Shown here: piece after piece, positions 18,759 through 27,774 of the stretch
How positions within the stretch are numbered: the stretch's first letter is position 1
Layout of the letters: each line of letters begins with the position of its first letter
DNA from: Rouxiella sp. S1S-2
GTDB taxonomy: Bacteria > Pseudomonadota > Gammaproteobacteria > Enterobacterales > Enterobacteriaceae
Assembly (NCBI RefSeq): GCF_009208105.1
Contig: NZ_WFKL01000001.1
Location: 3,472,001 to 3,536,000 of the forward strand
Length of the DNA: 64,000 nucleotides
Reading direction: 5' to 3'
Position numbers and translations under genes: made by a program
Notes under the pieces: model-generated
The model's database searches: none
Told to the model about the DNA's origin: nothing
What the model saw: only the letters and a program-made list of their open reading frames with translations

Positions 18759-19430
18759 ATGGAAGATGAAGAAATAAAGCATTATATTGAAAAAGCAAAA
18801 AGATTGAGCACGCCGGAAATATCCGATGCGCTGGACTACTTCTCTTTGCCTGGTTCATTACTCGGTATCAAACATATCGCCGGTAAACAGACGATAGTGG
18901 GTACTGCATGGACCGTGAGATATGTCACAGTTGATAAAGACAACATGGGGACTGTTGGCGATTTTATTGATGACGTGAAACCCACCGATGTCGTTGTTAT
19001 CGATAACTCAGCGCGCAAAGATTGCACCGTTTGGGGCGGTATACTGAGTCAACTGGCGAATCAGAAAGGAATTGCCGGGACAGTGATTAATGGCGTGTGC
19101 CGTGATACCGCAGAGGCTAACGGCGTGGGATATCCCCTTTATGCACTTGGCAATTATATGCGCACAGGTAAAGATCGCGTACAGGTTGCGGCCGTGTGCG
19201 AACCGGTGGCAATAAGCGGCGTACTGATCAAGCAGGGTGATTTAATTGTTGCAGATATAGATGGTGTCGTTGTAGTCAGTAAATCACATATTAAAGAGGT
19301 TATCAGTCGGGCCCACGCGATGCAGGAAATAGAAAATACTATTTTGCAGGATGCGCTTGCCGGCATGCCTATTTCAGAAGCGAGAAAAAAACATAATTAT
19401 CATTTATTGCAACGCAACCCAAATAAATAG
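18759..19430 (+). CDS. RraA-superfamily aldolase-like protein, first copy
   Basis: The product has 223 residues and belongs to the RraA/4-hydroxy-4-methyl-2-oxoglutarate (HMG) aldolase fold. Visible family features are TPEISDALDYF near the start, VVVIDNSARKDCTVWGGIL, NGVCRD with the Arg-Asp pair used for pyruvate and metal binding in the aldolases, and DIDGVVVV near the end. These enzymes cleave C-C bonds of hydroxy-keto acids to pyruvate using a divalent metal. It leads an operon with a second paralogue and an MFS carrier. AAGGAG precedes the ATG. The precise substrate is not inferable. Confidence 0.82.
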   Translation: MEDEEIKHYIEKAKRLSTPEISDALDYFSLPGSLLGIKHIAGKQTIVGTAWTVRYVTVDKDNMGTVGDFIDDVKPTDVVVIDNSARKDCTVWGGILSQLANQKGIAGTVINGVCRDTAEANGVGYPLYALGNYMRTGKDRVQVAAVCEPVAISGVLIKQGDLIVADIDGVVVVSKSHIKEVISRAHAMQEIENTILQDALAGMPISEARKKHNYHLLQRNPNK

Positions 19431-19483
19431 CGCTGAAAAATAGCACTGAATAACAACATCTATTTATAATAAGGCCCCCTACA

Positions 19484-20137
19484 ATGAGCACATTTGATAA
19501 TAATATCAGTAAAAGCGACGCAGATAAAATACTGACACTCGGATCGGCAACCATTTATGAAGCCCAAGGCGCTTATGGTGCGCTTGATGCAGGTATTAAA
19601 CCCGTATCAAACAAAATGAAAGTTGTGGGTCCTGCCGTGACGATTGATATGAGACCGGGCGATAACTTGATGATCCATTATGCATTATTACAGGCAAAAG
19701 CCGGAGATGTATTAGTTATCGACTGTAAAGGCTTTTTAGAAGCAGGAGTCTGGGGAGATGTTCTCACCACGCAGGCATTAACGATTGGCCTGGCAGGCAT
19801 TATTGTTAACGGTGCAGTACGTGATGCAGCAAACATTATCGAGATGGCGTTCCCCGTATTTACACGAGGATTGTCCATTAAAGGAACCGGGAAATCGCAA
19901 CCAGGAAAGGTCAATGTCCCTGTTACAATCGGAGACTGCACGATTAATCCAGGGGATATTATCATTGGCGATATTGATGGAGTTGTCGTCGTGAAAGCGG
20001 ATAACATCCACAATGCACTTTCTCAGGCCATTGAGCGCGAAAATAAAGAAAATGTCTTCAAAGAACAGATTGAAAAAGGTGCGACGACGGCAGATCTAAT
20101 GAAGCTGCATGATACTTTTCGTTTTTTAGGATTATAA
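19484..20137 (+). CDS. RraA-superfamily aldolase-like protein, second copy
   Basis: The product has 217 residues, same fold as the preceding gene but clearly diverged. It shows YEAQGAYGALDAGI, VLVIDCKGFLEAGVWGDVL, NGAVRD and GDIDGVVVV, as in bacterial HMG/4-carboxy-4-hydroxy-2-oxoadipate aldolases. Its gene starts 53 nt after the first copy and ends 10 nt before the MFS gene, so the three are one operon. Two unequal copies may act on successive or stereochemically different substrates, or form a mixed oligomer; the fold is normally a trimer or hexamer. Confidence 0.82.
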   Translation: MSTFDNNISKSDADKILTLGSATIYEAQGAYGALDAGIKPVSNKMKVVGPAVTIDMRPGDNLMIHYALLQAKAGDVLVIDCKGFLEAGVWGDVLTTQALTIGLAGIIVNGAVRDAANIIEMAFPVFTRGLSIKGTGKSQPGKVNVPVTIGDCTINPGDIIIGDIDGVVVVKADNIHNALSQAIERENKENVFKEQIEKGATTADLMKLHDTFRFLGL

Positions 20138-20147
20138 GGAAAGCATC

Positions 20148-21485
20148 ATGACGATGAATGTCAAAGAGTCGCTTGCCGATAGGCCGGCGACCCATCACAG
20201 ATGGTGGGTCGCGGTGCTTTTCTTCCTTATTTATACCATTGCAGCATCAGACAGGGCGAATTTAGGCGTCGTTTTACCTTTTATTCGCAAAGAATTTGTT
20301 ATGACCAATGCTGAAGCGGGTGGATTAGTCAGCCTATTCCTTCTTGCATATGCGTTAATTCAGTTACCGTCGGCCTGGCTCATTTCACGCTTTGGGGTCA
20401 GAAAGGTATTTACGATTTCCATGCTAGCGACCTCCATTGTCACAGGATTAACTGGGCTGGCTAACTCTATTTTTCACTTAAAGATATGCCGAGTGCTGCT
20501 AGGCGTTGCCGAGGGGCCTTTACCGATTGGTGTGACGTCCACTATCAATAACTGGTTTCCGTCTAAAGAAAAAGGGATCGCTTCGGGTATATTTTTATCT
20601 TCAATAAAACTGGGCCCCGTCATCACGCCGATAGTCGGTGCTGTGATTATTTCGCTATGGGGCTGGAAGGAAGTATTCTTTTTCTTCGCGCTTCCCGGGA
20701 TTATTTTACCGTTGCTTTGGTATATTTTCGTCACTGATCGCCCTTCCTCCTCGCGTTTTACCAATCAGCAGGAGGTCGACCTGATCAATGAGAAAGTTAA
20801 TGATATCCAAGGGGGTAATAACGCCGAGTCTCGTTATAGAAAAATCCCCTATCTTGACAAGTTTATCCGTGTCAAACAGATCAAAACGCTGCAAACCACG
20901 AAAAGCGTTTATCGCTCATGGAATGTATGGGGTTGCAGCCTGGGATACTGCTTTCAACTGGGCATCTCCAGCTTACTGCTTGCATGGATGCCGACCTATC
21001 TCCTGACGGAAAAACATCTGTCAGTGATGGGCATGGGATTTGTCGCAGCCGCTCCCTGGGTCGGCGCGGTACTGGGCAATATTATGGGGGGTATCATATC
21101 GGACAAGCTGCTCGCCAAACGTAGAAAGCCAGGCATGATGATATCCGCACTATCAACATCAGTAATGATGCTTCTGCTCATCTATGCGCCAGCAAACCCG
21201 GTTCTCTATGCGGCGTTGCTGTTTCTTACAGGATTGTTATTAAGCATTGGATTCTCGGCCTATATGGTTTACCCGATGTCGTTTATCGCCAAGGACAAAT
21301 TTCCAACGGCGAATGCACTGGTAAACATGGGCGGACAACTCGGCGCCGCCGCGACACCTTTTATAGGCGGTATCATTCTTGACCATTTAGGCTGGAATAC
21401 TGTGTTTGTCTTTATGGCCTGTATTTCTATCTTAACTTTTTTAATGCTTTTATCCATTGATGAGCCTACCAAGATAAATCAGTGA
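20148..21485 (+). CDS. MFS organic-acid transporter (anion:cation symporter type)
   Basis: The product has 445 residues with 12 membrane helices. The opening RWWVAVLFFLIYTIAASDRANLGVVLPFI and the GVAEGPLPIGVTSTINNWFP loop are typical of the glucarate/galactonate/phthalate carrier family. It is cotranscribed with two aldolase-like genes, so it likely imports the organic acid that they degrade. A G+C-rich hairpin follows the stop. Confidence 0.87.
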   Translation: MTMNVKESLADRPATHHRWWVAVLFFLIYTIAASDRANLGVVLPFIRKEFVMTNAEAGGLVSLFLLAYALIQLPSAWLISRFGVRKVFTISMLATSIVTGLTGLANSIFHLKICRVLLGVAEGPLPIGVTSTINNWFPSKEKGIASGIFLSSIKLGPVITPIVGAVIISLWGWKEVFFFFALPGIILPLLWYIFVTDRPSSSRFTNQQEVDLINEKVNDIQGGNNAESRYRKIPYLDKFIRVKQIKTLQTTKSVYRSWNVWGCSLGYCFQLGISSLLLAWMPTYLLTEKHLSVMGMGFVAAAPWVGAVLGNIMGGIISDKLLAKRRKPGMMISALSTSVMMLLLIYAPANPVLYAALLFLTGLLLSIGFSAYMVYPMSFIAKDKFPTANALVNMGGQLGAAATPFIGGIILDHLGWNTVFVFMACISILTFLMLLSIDEPTKINQ

Positions 21486-21494
21486 TCGGCGCAA

Positions 21495-21516
21495 GGCCCG
21501 CCTTCTAAGGCGGGCC
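21495..21516 (+). terminator. Hairpin after the MFS gene, probable terminator
   Basis: GGCCCGCC and GGCGGGCC form an 8-bp perfect stem around TTCTAA. There is no T-run after it, so termination strength is uncertain. Confidence 0.5.
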
Positions 21517-21663
21517 ATCTGTAGACTTGGAAGCACTGATACTCAACATCTACAAAGCCAGTATTTTGCTTAAACATCGTCATGAAACCACAATTGAAAC
21601 GGGAGCATAGTTCCCCTTCTTCTACTTTGATTTTCAGATTTTATTAATATAAGGATGAGCATC

Positions 21664-22170
21664 GTGATCAGTTTTACCAATACACCCGATCTTGTTGACG
21701 CTTTTTATAATGAGGCCCTCGTCGTTGACGCTGGACTGCTAGATTTTGGTGGAAATAAAAAATTTCATGGCGAAATTCAGACCGTATATTGCTTCGAAGA
21801 CAGCACGCAGATTGCGGCCAGTCTTGATGACGACGGCACAGGTAAGGTTTTAGTGGTAGATGGCGGTGCTTCAATGAGGATGGCATTAACCGGCGATCAG
21901 GTTATTGGTCGCGGACTGGCGAACGGATGGCAAGGTGTGATTCTCAATGGCTGCGTGCGTGACTGGCCGATTGTTCGACAACTTCAAATCGGTGTTAAAG
22001 CGCTGGCACCTCATCCCGGTAAACGCCTCAGACGTGGGGATGGAAAACGCAATGTCCCGGTTAATTTCAAAGGCGTGACCTTCATGCCTGGCGACTATAT
22101 TTTCTGTGACGAGAGCGGCATTGTGGTGCTGCCGCGTGCTATAGCCCTGCGTCTCTGCGTTAGCGAATAG
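21664..22170 (+). CDS. RraA-like protein, third copy
   Basis: The product is about 168 residues, close to classical RraA. It shows FHGEIQTVYCFED, VLVVDGGASMRMAL, NGCVRDW and VNFKGVTFMPGDYIFCDESG. RraA of E. coli inhibits RNase E; other proteins of this size are HMG aldolases, and the Arg-Asp pair here is compatible with the latter. I chose the GTG at 21664 because AAGGA lies 8 nt before it; the ATG at 21655 overlaps that ribosome site. It is separated from the MFS gene by a hairpin and 178 nt, so it may have its own promoter. Confidence 0.78.
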   Translation: MISFTNTPDLVDAFYNEALVVDAGLLDFGGNKKFHGEIQTVYCFEDSTQIAASLDDDGTGKVLVVDGGASMRMALTGDQVIGRGLANGWQGVILNGCVRDWPIVRQLQIGVKALAPHPGKRLRRGDGKRNVPVNFKGVTFMPGDYIFCDESGIVVLPRAIALRLCVSE

Positions 22171-22234
22171 CTCAATTCGCCTAACAGCTCAAAATTCGTT
22201 ATCATCCGCCCCCACTCTTCATCCGGGTAGCCTG

Positions 22235-22933
22235 ATGTCTACGATTATCGATACCTTTATTGCCCCGCCTTGTCATGACGAGGTAGAGATTCTCTATCAG
22301 GACAATAGCCTGGTGCTTATTAATAAACCCGCCGGACTGCTCAGCCTGTCGGGGAAGAATCCGCGAAATTTCGATTCGGTGCATTATCGGCTGGTAAAGC
22401 TATTCCCCGGCTGCACCCTGGTCCACCGCCTTGACTTCGGGACTTCCGGGCTGATGGTGATTGCCCTTAATAAGGCGATAAATGCCGCCCTCTGCCAACA
22501 GTTTAGCCAGCGCACAGTCACCAAAGTGTACAGCGCACTGCTCTGCGGACATTTGAAAGACGATGAAGGGGTGATAGATGCTGCGATTGCCAAAGACCCG
22601 GCACTGTTTCCACTGATGTCGCTTTGCGCCATCAGTGGAAAGCCCGCTCGTTCACGCTATCAGGTTGTTGAACGCTTTTATCGTGAGTCGGAAGACGGGA
22701 CGATACTGCCGTTGACGCGGGTGCAGCTCACGCCAGAAACCGGGCGCACCCATCAGCTTCGTATCCACTGCCAACTTTTGGGCCACCCTATATTAGGCTG
22801 TGACCTGTATGGCGGTCTCCTGCAGCCAGGAACCGAAAGGACTCGGCGGCTGATGCTGCACGCCAGTGAACTGCATTTTGTTCATCCCATTGGCGAAGAG
22901 GGGATCAAAGCGCGCACTGACAGTCCGTTCTGA
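22235..22933 (+). CDS. RluA-family pseudouridine synthase
   Basis: The product has 232 residues. The catalytic motif HRLDFGTSGLMV contains the essential Asp, and ETGRTHQLRIHCQLLGHPILG is the second family motif. It lacks an S4 domain, as in RluA itself. The family converts uridines in 23S rRNA or tRNA to pseudouridine. Similarity to E. coli RluA is only partial, so it may be a paralogue with a different target site. It is convergent with the yaiL-like gene, with a gap of 15 nt. Confidence 0.85.
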   Translation: MSTIIDTFIAPPCHDEVEILYQDNSLVLINKPAGLLSLSGKNPRNFDSVHYRLVKLFPGCTLVHRLDFGTSGLMVIALNKAINAALCQQFSQRTVTKVYSALLCGHLKDDEGVIDAAIAKDPALFPLMSLCAISGKPARSRYQVVERFYRESEDGTILPLTRVQLTPETGRTHQLRIHCQLLGHPILGCDLYGGLLQPGTERTRRLMLHASELHFVHPIGEEGIKARTDSPF

Positions 22934-22948
22934 AGATGAACGTGTCAA

Positions 22949-23488
22949 TTACCACATCAAATCATCGGGCACTTTAAAGTCAGCATACGGATCTTCTTCA
23001 TCCAGCTCTTCCTGACTAAGCGCACTGTTTAATACAATACTGTTAGCATCTCGCTGTGCAATTTTGTCGGCTACAACCGCGGGGATAATAGCGTATTGAC
23101 TCTCGCCGCTGTTATCAACAACCAAACGAGCTATGGCGAGACGACCACTGATCAGCTGCGTTTGAGTTAGCTTATCCACGGCTATTTTTTTAATTAAATT
23201 ATTGTCTGTGAAGTTAAAATCAATAGTGCCTTTGACTATATTGATTTTATTCATCTCAATGAGCTGTTTCACCTGGGCTTTGTATTCCCGAGTTAACGCC
23301 GCTTGCTTTTGTTGTTCGCTTAACTCTTTATCACGCTCAAGCTGGGCTTTTTTATTTTCTTCTACAGCTTCTCTTGCCTCACGAGCCTGAGCGCGTGATT
23401 TTTTAGCCGTTCTTTGGACTTTGGCCATTTTTGTACTGGTCACTAATCCAGCTTTCAGCATCTGCTCTTGTAAGGTGAGTTTTGTCAT
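22949..23488 (-). CDS. yaiL: DUF2058 nucleoprotein/polynucleotide-associated protein YaiL
   Basis: The product has 179 residues. It begins MTKLTLQEQMLKAGLV, followed by a long, highly charged coiled-coil-like helix (about residues 20-90, many Lys, Glu and Arg) and a C-terminal globular part ending near DPYADFKVPDDLMW. This is the YaiL/DUF2058 pattern. The E. coli protein is annotated as nucleic-acid associated, with unknown function. It is a single gene on the minus strand. Confidence 0.88.
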   Translation of the reverse strand: MTKLTLQEQMLKAGLVTSTKMAKVQRTAKKSRAQAREAREAVEENKKAQLERDKELSEQQKQAALTREYKAQVKQLIEMNKINIVKGTIDFNFTDNNLIKKIAVDKLTQTQLISGRLAIARLVVDNSGESQYAIIPAVVADKIAQRDANSIVLNSALSQEELDEEDPYADFKVPDDLMW

Positions 23489-23610
23489 CTTCTTTTCTAA
23501 ACCAGTTGAATAATGGGTGGGATTATACCTTTAATTTTTGCCGCTGTTCCAGTTTGCGTCAAAGCAGCGTAGATGCAGAGCAATCTCCGCCGCGCTTGAT
23601 GCCCTCTCGC

Positions 23611-23630
23611 GCGAATGATTATCATTTAAT
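23611..23630. promoter_or_regulatory. Fur box upstream of fecI-like gene
   Basis: GCGAATGATTATCATTTAAT contains the AATGATTATCATT core of the Fur consensus and lies about 20 bp before the sigma factor start. Iron repression of the sigma factor is expected. Confidence 0.75.
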
Positions 23631-23650
23631 GATGAAAAATTAAATAATTT

Positions 23651-24241
23651 ATGCGTAATATAGGCAACGCAGAAGATCCCTGTCTTTCATCATTCGAGAA
23701 CCAAGTGCCTGCTTTCGAGAAATATTACACTGAATTATATCGGTTTATTAACCGGAAGCTTCGTGACCGCGAACATGCAGAAGACATGGCGCAGGAAACG
23801 TTTATCCGCGCACTGACCGTCACGCAACCCGTCAGGTCACATCGGAGTCTGCTGTATCGCATCGCACGTAATTTATTGATCGACCACTATCGACGCCCCG
23901 AACTTCTTATGGATGATGTGGCTGAAGACACCGAAAGTGTGCATTTCGCGGCACCGTCACATCTTCAACCTTATGAATACCTTGAAAAGAATCAATATGA
24001 TGATTTAATGACTCGCACTATAGAAGCCCTGCCGCCGCGCTGTCGTGAAGCCTTTATCCTTCATCGTTTCGACGGCCTGTCGCAAAAGGACGTCGCGCGC
24101 CATATGGGAATATCCATCAACATGGTTGAGAAACATATTATCCGCGCCATGACCGCCCTTCGCAGCAGTAACGAACTCTGGCAGCAGGAACACTACGGCG
24201 CGAGTCGCAGCAACGGAAATAAGGATGGCCGTGATGAATAG
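23651..24241 (+). CDS. FecI-family extracytoplasmic-function sigma factor
   Basis: The product has 196 residues. Region 2 is visible as HAEDMAQETFIRAL with RNLLIDHYR, and region 4 as ALPPRCREAFILHRFDGLSQKDVARHMGIS. These are the marks of FecI-like sigma factors that switch on iron-siderophore receptor genes when the receptor signals through a FecR partner. The next gene is FecR-like and overlaps by 8 nt, and a receptor with a signalling domain follows, so the cascade is complete. A Fur box lies just upstream. Confidence 0.9.
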   Translation: MRNIGNAEDPCLSSFENQVPAFEKYYTELYRFINRKLRDREHAEDMAQETFIRALTVTQPVRSHRSLLYRIARNLLIDHYRRPELLMDDVAEDTESVHFAAPSHLQPYEYLEKNQYDDLMTRTIEALPPRCREAFILHRFDGLSQKDVARHMGISINMVEKHIIRAMTALRSSNELWQQEHYGASRSNGNKDGRDE

Positions 24242-25268
24242 CGCCATTGAAAAAAAATTGTCAGCCGAGGAGCAGGCGGCACGCTGGCTGAGTAAGCAAC
24301 AGTCCGGTATGTCTGCCAGTGAACAACGCCAGTTTGCCGACTGGATATTGCTTGATGACAACGCCGCGCGCTATCAGGCCATGCAATCTTTGTGGCAGCG
24401 CATCGGTGATTTGCCCCAGAAAAACGTGACACGCCTGCGTGATTCACTGCCGGTGAATGCTCCTCAGACTGCCCGTCGCCCTTTCTGGCGTCCTGCGCTG
24501 GTCGCTGCTGTGCTTTGTATGGTGTTGGTGTGGCCGCTGTGGCAGTGGCTGGCCCCTCCCGTTATGACGACGGCATTCCACACCGGTCGCGGTGAAACAC
24601 AACAGCTCACCCTGCCGGATGGCACTGTTCTCAGTCTGGATGCCGAATCACAGGTGCAGGTAGCCTATTATCCGCAGCGCCGCGAAGTCACGCTCGTCAA
24701 AGGTCAGGTCTATTTTCAGGTCAACCATCAGGAAGATAAGCCATTCGTGGTGCTGAGCGGGCCGTCGCGCGTCACGGTGCTGGGCACCAGTTTCGGCGTT
24801 CGCTATATCCCGCAGTCGATGAGCGGTGATGGCGTGGACGTTGCCGTTAGCAGCGGCGTTGTCCGTATCGGTCCGCGAGCGTGGCTGGCAAATATGCGCT
24901 GGCGAGCAATGGCAACGCTGCATCTGGGCGCAGACAAGCCACATCTGATGGTGCTGCGCGCCACGCAGCGGGCAACCAGCGATGCTAACGGGAACCTGAC
25001 GCGTCAGTTGTCGTTAGCCCCGGATGCCATCGCCGACTGGCGGCAGTCACGAATTAATTTCAACAACACCCCGCTGAATCTGGCGCTGGCCGAGTTCTCG
25101 CGCTACGGCGACGTACCCTATAAACCAGCCTCTGCCGACGTCGCAGCTCTCCGTATCAGCGGCAGTTTTAACGCTCATCGCCCGGACAGTTTTGCCCGTG
25201 CGCTGCCGAAAGTATTGCCGGTAAAAATCAATATTCAGGCAGGAGAAACGCAGATCGTTAAACGCTAA
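24234..25268 (+). CDS. FecR-family anti-sigma/sigma regulator
   Basis: The product is about 344 residues with one membrane segment (near residues 85-105, VAAVLCMVLVWPLWQWLAP), a cytoplasmic N-terminal part with EEQAARWLSKQQSGMSASEQ (typical of FecR N-termini), and a periplasmic FecR domain with LTLPDGTVLSLDAESQVQV and VTVLGTSFGV. It transmits the receptor signal to the sigma factor. I chose the ATG at 24234 because AAGGA lies 8 nt upstream; the ATG at 24225 overlaps that site. The start overlaps the end of the sigma-factor gene (ATGAATAG), implying coupling. Confidence 0.88.
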   Translation: MNSAIEKKLSAEEQAARWLSKQQSGMSASEQRQFADWILLDDNAARYQAMQSLWQRIGDLPQKNVTRLRDSLPVNAPQTARRPFWRPALVAAVLCMVLVWPLWQWLAPPVMTTAFHTGRGETQQLTLPDGTVLSLDAESQVQVAYYPQRREVTLVKGQVYFQVNHQEDKPFVVLSGPSRVTVLGTSFGVRYIPQSMSGDGVDVAVSSGVVRIGPRAWLANMRWRAMATLHLGADKPHLMVLRATQRATSDANGNLTRQLSLAPDAIADWRQSRINFNNTPLNLALAEFSRYGDVPYKPASADVAALRISGSFNAHRPDSFARALPKVLPVKINIQAGETQIVKR

Positions 25269-25377
25269 TCCTTCTCTCCTGCCAGGACACCGTGCGCCAA
25301 AAGCGTTGCCTCGAAAAAAAGATTAAAAATATTCAGGAGATGACGTCAGGGTTTTGGCGTCAGTCTCGTCTTCAGAA

Positions 25378-25396
25378 AGGATAATGATTCTTATTT
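25378..25396. promoter_or_regulatory. Fur box upstream of the receptor gene
   Basis: AGGATAATGATTCTTATTT resembles the GATAATGATAATCATTATC consensus in its left half. It lies about 25 bp before the receptor start and next to where an ECF promoter would be expected. Confidence 0.6.
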
Positions 25397-25419
25397 AATT
25401 TATTTCTGGGGAAAATGGC

Positions 25420-27774
25420 ATGCCTATTTTTACTGTTTATCGGGGTAGTCGCATTAAATCTGGCCTCACCGCCCTCGCGCTGGCCGTCTGCTCGCCGATA
25501 GCCGTGTCTCACGCCGCCGCCGCGATGGCCGTTTCACTTCCTGCTCAGCCGTTAATCAACTCACTGAATGCGTTGGCACAGCAGGCCGGAATACAACTGA
25601 TTGCCGCACCGGACTCCGTTGCACATAAAAATGCCCCCGCGGTGCAGGGTAATATGACGCTGGAAACCGCGCTCGGGCGACTGTTAAGCGGCAGCGGTCT
25701 GGGCTATAGCATTGACAACGGCACCGTGGTGGTTGCACCACAAACGTCTGCTGGAGATACCCTGACCGTCACTGGCCAATACGGCGCTAGCGTCACCGTT
25801 CCGCAGCAAAGCAGCTCCGCCACCAAAACCGACACACCGCTGCTGGAAGTGCCTCAGTCAGTCTCGGTGGTGACCCGTGAGCGAATGGACAGGCAAAACG
25901 TGCAAAGTGTCACCGAAGCGCTGCGTTATGTTCCTGGCGTAAAAACGGAAACCTACGGCGTTGATCCGAAAGGCTATGACTGGATTTATATTCGTGGATT
26001 TAACGCCCTGACGACCAACGATTACCGCGACGGTCTCCGTCAGCTCAACAACAGTTACAGCTATTTCCGCACTGAACCTTACGCGTTGGAGCGTATTGAT
26101 ATTGTGCGCGGACCGTCGTCAACCCTGTTTGGCCTCGGCGATGCGGGCGGTATTGTAAACCGCATCAGCAAACTGCCTTCCGCACAGGGCGTGCACGACG
26201 TACAAATCGAACTGGGCAACTTCAACCGCCGTCAGGCGCAGTTTGATATGAGCGACAAAATCGACGATGACAGTCACTATCTTTATCGCGTGATTGGCCT
26301 TGTGCGCGACAGCGATACCCAGTTCCAGTATCGCGATGGCCCAGATGTGGAAGATAACCGCGTCTATCTCGCGCCCTCTTTCACCTGGCTACCCAACAGC
26401 GATACCAGCCTGACAGTTCGCGCGGACTACCTGCGCGATACATCCGGCGGCACCGTTGCCGTGCTTACCGAGCCGGGTCACAAGGTTACCGATACCCTGC
26501 TGGGAGACTATAGCTATAACCGTTTTCGTCAGGAGCAGTTCACCGTGGGGTATGAGCTGAGTCATCAGTTCAACGACGTTTTCCAGGTACGCCAAAATGT
26601 GCGCTACGGGCAAACCGACACCATCTTGAACAACTTGCTGCCAGGCTCCGTGAATTTCAACACCGGCACCGTGTCGCGCAATGCCATTCGTTTTGATGAA
26701 CACATGAACGCGTTCAACATCGATAACCAGTTGCAGGCCGACTTCTCAACTCTGTCGGTCACGCACCGCCTGTTGAGCGGTCTTGATTACAGCCGCCTTG
26801 ACGGGAATGCCAAGCGCTTCGGCGCCGTCGCTCCAACGCTGAATATCTATAATCCGGTGTACGGCTTGAACATTGCCGATCCGACCTATGCGCTCAATAA
26901 CAATGATCAGACCACCTCGCAGCTGGGCCTTTACATGCAGGACCAGATTTCGCTGACGCCAAAATGGCTGCTGACCTTGGGCGGTCGCCACGATGACATC
27001 AGTTTGCGTACCCAAAACAATCTGACCGACAACACCAGCTGGGTGGATAAAGGCGCGTGGACCGGACGCGCTGGCCTGACCTATCTGGCAGAAAACGGGC
27101 TTGCGCCTTATATCAGCTACGCCGAATCATTTGTCCCCAACAGTGGCACTGACAGCAAGAACCGAACGTTCGATCCGAGCAAGGCACATCAGTACGAAAT
27201 CGGTGTGAAATACCAACCTGATACCAACATGTTGATGACGCTCGCGGCCTTCGATATCACCAAAACTAACGTGCTCACCAACGAAATTGTGAACAATCTG
27301 ATCACCGGTTATCAGGTCGCGTCCGGCGAAGTGCGTTCGCGTGGTGTTGAAGCGGAAACTACGGTGAAACTGACCGAAAGTCTGGATTTGTTGGCGTCAT
27401 ACACCTATACGGCTACGGAAATTACCGCCAGCAATAACGGTGACCGCGGTAATCAGCAGGCAAATGTGCCAAAACATATGGCATCAACCTGGCTGAACTA
27501 TGGGTTCCATCAGGGCACGCTGGACGGACTGTTGCTGAGTGCCGGTGTGCGTTACGTCGGCAGCATGTACGGCGATAATGCGAATACAATACCGGTGAAA
27601 AACTTTGCGCTAATCGACGCTGGTGCGAAATATCAGGTCAATCGACACGTTTCCGTCGGGTTCAATATACAGAATCTGCTGAATCATCATTATGTTGGCA
27701 CTTGTGATGACGACACCAGCTGCTATCCGGGACAGGATCGTACATTTATCGGCTCGCTGAAGTACAGCTTCTGA
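25420..27774 (+). CDS. TonB-dependent siderophore receptor with signalling domain
   Basis: The product has 784 residues. A signal peptide ends near AVSHA (residues 1-32). A secretin/TonB N-terminal signalling domain follows (about 36-105, SLPAQPLINSLNALAQQAGI), then a TonB-box-like DTLTVTGQ, the plug (SVSVVTRERMDRQNVQSV, IDIVRGPSSTLFGLGDAGG) and a 22-strand barrel ending in aromatic Phe. The sequence type is that of FhuE/FpvA-like receptors for ferric hydroxamates. The signalling domain matches the FecI/FecR pair just upstream. The stop overlaps the ATG of the binding-protein gene by one base. Confidence 0.9.
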   Translation: MPIFTVYRGSRIKSGLTALALAVCSPIAVSHAAAAMAVSLPAQPLINSLNALAQQAGIQLIAAPDSVAHKNAPAVQGNMTLETALGRLLSGSGLGYSIDNGTVVVAPQTSAGDTLTVTGQYGASVTVPQQSSSATKTDTPLLEVPQSVSVVTRERMDRQNVQSVTEALRYVPGVKTETYGVDPKGYDWIYIRGFNALTTNDYRDGLRQLNNSYSYFRTEPYALERIDIVRGPSSTLFGLGDAGGIVNRISKLPSAQGVHDVQIELGNFNRRQAQFDMSDKIDDDSHYLYRVIGLVRDSDTQFQYRDGPDVEDNRVYLAPSFTWLPNSDTSLTVRADYLRDTSGGTVAVLTEPGHKVTDTLLGDYSYNRFRQEQFTVGYELSHQFNDVFQVRQNVRYGQTDTILNNLLPGSVNFNTGTVSRNAIRFDEHMNAFNIDNQLQADFSTLSVTHRLLSGLDYSRLDGNAKRFGAVAPTLNIYNPVYGLNIADPTYALNNNDQTTSQLGLYMQDQISLTPKWLLTLGGRHDDISLRTQNNLTDNTSWVDKGAWTGRAGLTYLAENGLAPYISYAESFVPNSGTDSKNRTFDPSKAHQYEIGVKYQPDTNMLMTLAAFDITKTNVLTNEIVNNLITGYQVASGEVRSRGVEAETTVKLTESLDLLASYTYTATEITASNNGDRGNQQANVPKHMASTWLNYGFHQGTLDGLLLSAGVRYVGSMYGDNANTIPVKNFALIDAGAKYQVNRHVSVGFNIQNLLNHHYVGTCDDDTSCYPGQDRTFIGSLKYSF

